Part shown: positions 6,267 through 6,937 of the stretch, in pieces
Layout: each line of letters begins with the position of its first letter
How positions within the stretch are numbered: the stretch's first letter is position 1
Source of the DNA: Candidatus Desantisbacteria bacterium CG2_30_40_21
GTDB lineage: Bacteria > UBA9089 > CG2-30-40-21
DNA length: 6,937 nucleotides
Assembly (NCBI GenBank): GCA_001873945.1
Contig: MNYI01000142.1
Coordinates: 1 to 6,937 of the forward strand
Reading direction: 5' to 3'
Made by a program: the position numbers and the translations under genes
Notes under the pieces: model-generated
Told to the model about the DNA's origin: nothing
Databases searched by the model: none
What the model saw: only the letters and a program-made list of their open reading frames with translations

Positions 6267-6328
6267 GAAGCATCTTGCTTCGTATTTCCCTTCTCACGCT
6301 GGCGGAGGCAGTTGAGTAGAAAATCTAC
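6267..6328. repeat. Two small REP-like hairpins upstream of alr
   Basis: GAAGCA-TCT-TGCTTC (6267-6281) and GTAGA-AAA-TCTAC (6316-6328) are perfect small hairpins about 35 bases apart, with a GC-rich segment (GCTGGCGGAGGCAG) between them. Their mirror copies are at 6650-6664 and 6603-6615. They lie beside a REP-associated transposase remnant, the setting in which such palindromes act as transposase substrates; that link here is an inference. Confidence 0.5.
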
Positions 6329-6365
6329 GTCGTGCATTAATTGTAGATAAATAGGGACAGCGACT

Positions 6366-6563
6366 ATTTTTGTTAAGGAGATATTGGATTGGAGTAAATA
6401 TCTATTTATGGTTAAAGGAAAGGAGATAATAGAGCGGATTAAACTTGTACTATAGACAGGACGATCTGCTGGAATCGAAGGGTTTGTGATAAAATTAGAA
6501 AAATTAGTTGGAACGAGTATTAATGGGAAAACTATAGAGGAAGACCATGTAAAAACTAAATAA
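6366..6563 (+). pseudogene. C-terminal remnant of a REP-associated (Y1-type) transposase
   Basis: One frame reads through the 202-base core between the inverted arms and ends at TAA 6561-6563, with one internal TAG at 6453-6455. After that stop it reads TGRSAGIEGFVIKLEKLVG. From memory this resembles the conserved C-terminus of RAYT-type transposases, usually close to TGRPLG..EF...LE.LLG. EIIERIKLVL just before the stop fits the preceding helix. The HUH motif and catalytic tyrosine region are absent, so the gene is a deleted, inactive relic. The flanking ATAAATAGGGACAGCGAC and its complement (6347-6364, 6567-6584) look like the element's terminal inverted repeats. A chance resemblance in a short frame remains possible. 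Confidence 0.5.
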
Positions 6564-6697
6564 ATGGTCGCTGTCCCTATTTATCTACAATTAATGCACG
6601 ACGTAGATTTTCTACTCAACTGCCTCCGCCAGCGTGAGAAGGGAAATACGAAGCAAGATGCTTCATCTACCATTTACTGACCTGTTACCATCTGCCT

Positions 6698-6747
6698 GAA
6701 AATCTTCTTGACTTCTAATCCTGAATATGCTACAATTCAAGTAAAAA
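6698..6747 (+). repeat. 50-bp dispersed repeat, copy 3 (in the right arm)
   Basis: This is the mirror of 6184-6233, duplicated as part of the inverted arm rather than an independent insertion. It points toward the second alr start at 6774. Confidence 0.85.
6708..6736 (+). promoter_or_regulatory. Duplicate alr promoter facing right
   Basis: TTGACT (6708-6713) and TACAAT (6731-6736) with a 17-base spacer are identical to the left alr promoter but on the plus strand. If the duplication is real, the two alr copies are transcribed divergently from the transposase relic, about 550 bases apart. Confidence 0.75.
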
Positions 6748-6773
6748 ATGGAGAGTTATAGGGAAATATTATT

Positions 6774-6937
6774 ATGCAACCACTTTCATGGGTTGAGGTT
6801 AATTTAGACAGTATCAGGCATAATGTAGGAGAAATCCAGAGGATTGTCGGAAATTCCTGTCAGATAATGGCTATTGTCAAGGCAGATGCCTATGGTCATG
6901 GGGCTGTGGCAGTGGCAAAAACAGTTGTTGATACTGG
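6774..6937 (+). CDS. alr: Second alr copy, 5' end only
   Basis: The frame opens with the ATG at 6774 and encodes residues 1-54 of alanine racemase, identical to the minus-strand gene and including PLP lysine Lys36, before the window ends. Whether it continues as a full gene, a truncated copy or an artefact cannot be decided here. A lone 54-residue fragment would lack most of the barrel and the whole C-terminal domain and could not be active. Confidence 0.7.
   Translation, partial: MQPLSWVEVNLDSIRHNVGEIQRIVGNSCQIMAIVKADAYGHGAVAVAKTVVDT

Larger units (their letters stand above)
5994..6364. repeat. Left arm of perfect inverted duplication
   Basis: These 371 bases are the exact reverse complement of 6567-6937 as far as I can check by eye. 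The arm includes the first 164 bases of alr, its promoter, about 140 bases of upstream DNA with two small hairpins, and ends at ATAAATAGGGACAGCGAC (6347-6364). The symmetry centre is between 6465 and 6466. Because the right arm reaches the window edge, 371 bp is a minimum length. Confidence 0.95.
6567..6937. repeat. Right arm of perfect inverted duplication (cut by edge)
   Basis: It is the exact reverse complement of 5994-6364. Reading rightward it runs from the element's terminal repeat through the two small hairpins, the 50-bp repeat with its promoter, and the first 164 bases of alr. No mismatch was found by eye, so the duplication is very recent, maintained by conversion, or an assembly artefact. 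Confidence 0.95.

Overview
This is an AT-rich bacterial window (by eye roughly 40% GC) in which every intact gene reads on the minus strand. Two genes are recognised with confidence: panD (aspartate 1-decarboxylase) and alr (alanine racemase). The others are a very long secreted multidomain protein that runs off the left edge, a 61-residue basic protein and a tail-anchored helical protein of unknown function. Clear Shine-Dalgarno sites and textbook -35/-10 boxes with 17-base spacers show ordinary bacterial signals. The sequence does not fix the phylum. The dense, repeat-filled intergenic DNA around ordinary housekeeping genes would suit an uncultured lineage known from metagenome assemblies, but that is an inference.

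Layout, left to right. 1-2343: the 781 N-terminal codons of an exported protein with a signal peptide, a carboxypeptidase-regulatory-like fold, three tandem 14-residue repeats and a galactose-binding-like C-terminal region. 2344-2748: its leader and candidate promoter, a G-rich direct repeat, and an intrinsic terminator belonging to panD. 2749-3120: panD. 3121-3773: a 653-base gap holding the panD promoter inside a 50-bp dispersed repeat, a 198-bp MITE-like palindrome with 18-bp terminal inverted repeats and a 6-bp target duplication, and a perfect 17-bp stem-loop. 3774-4724: the helical membrane-anchor gene and the 61-residue gene, behind one strong promoter and a structured leader of about 200 nt. 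4994-6157: alr. 6158-6937: the alr promoter, then a perfect inverted duplication.

The right end is the most unusual part. The first 164 bases of alr, its promoter and about 200 further bases occur again as a mirror image. Each arm is 371 bp with no mismatch seen, and the right arm is cut by the window edge. The arms flank a 202-bp core that reads as the decayed C-terminal end of a REP-associated (Y1/IS200-like) transposase. This is either a real inverted duplication, giving two divergent alr copies, or a fold-back assembly chimera at the element's terminal inverted repeats.

panD and alr both draw on amino-acid pools for cell building: beta-alanine for pantothenate and CoA, and D-alanine for peptidoglycan. 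They do not form an operon, yet both are driven by copies of the same 50-bp promoter-bearing repeat (48 of 50 positions identical). That is the most informative regulatory observation here.
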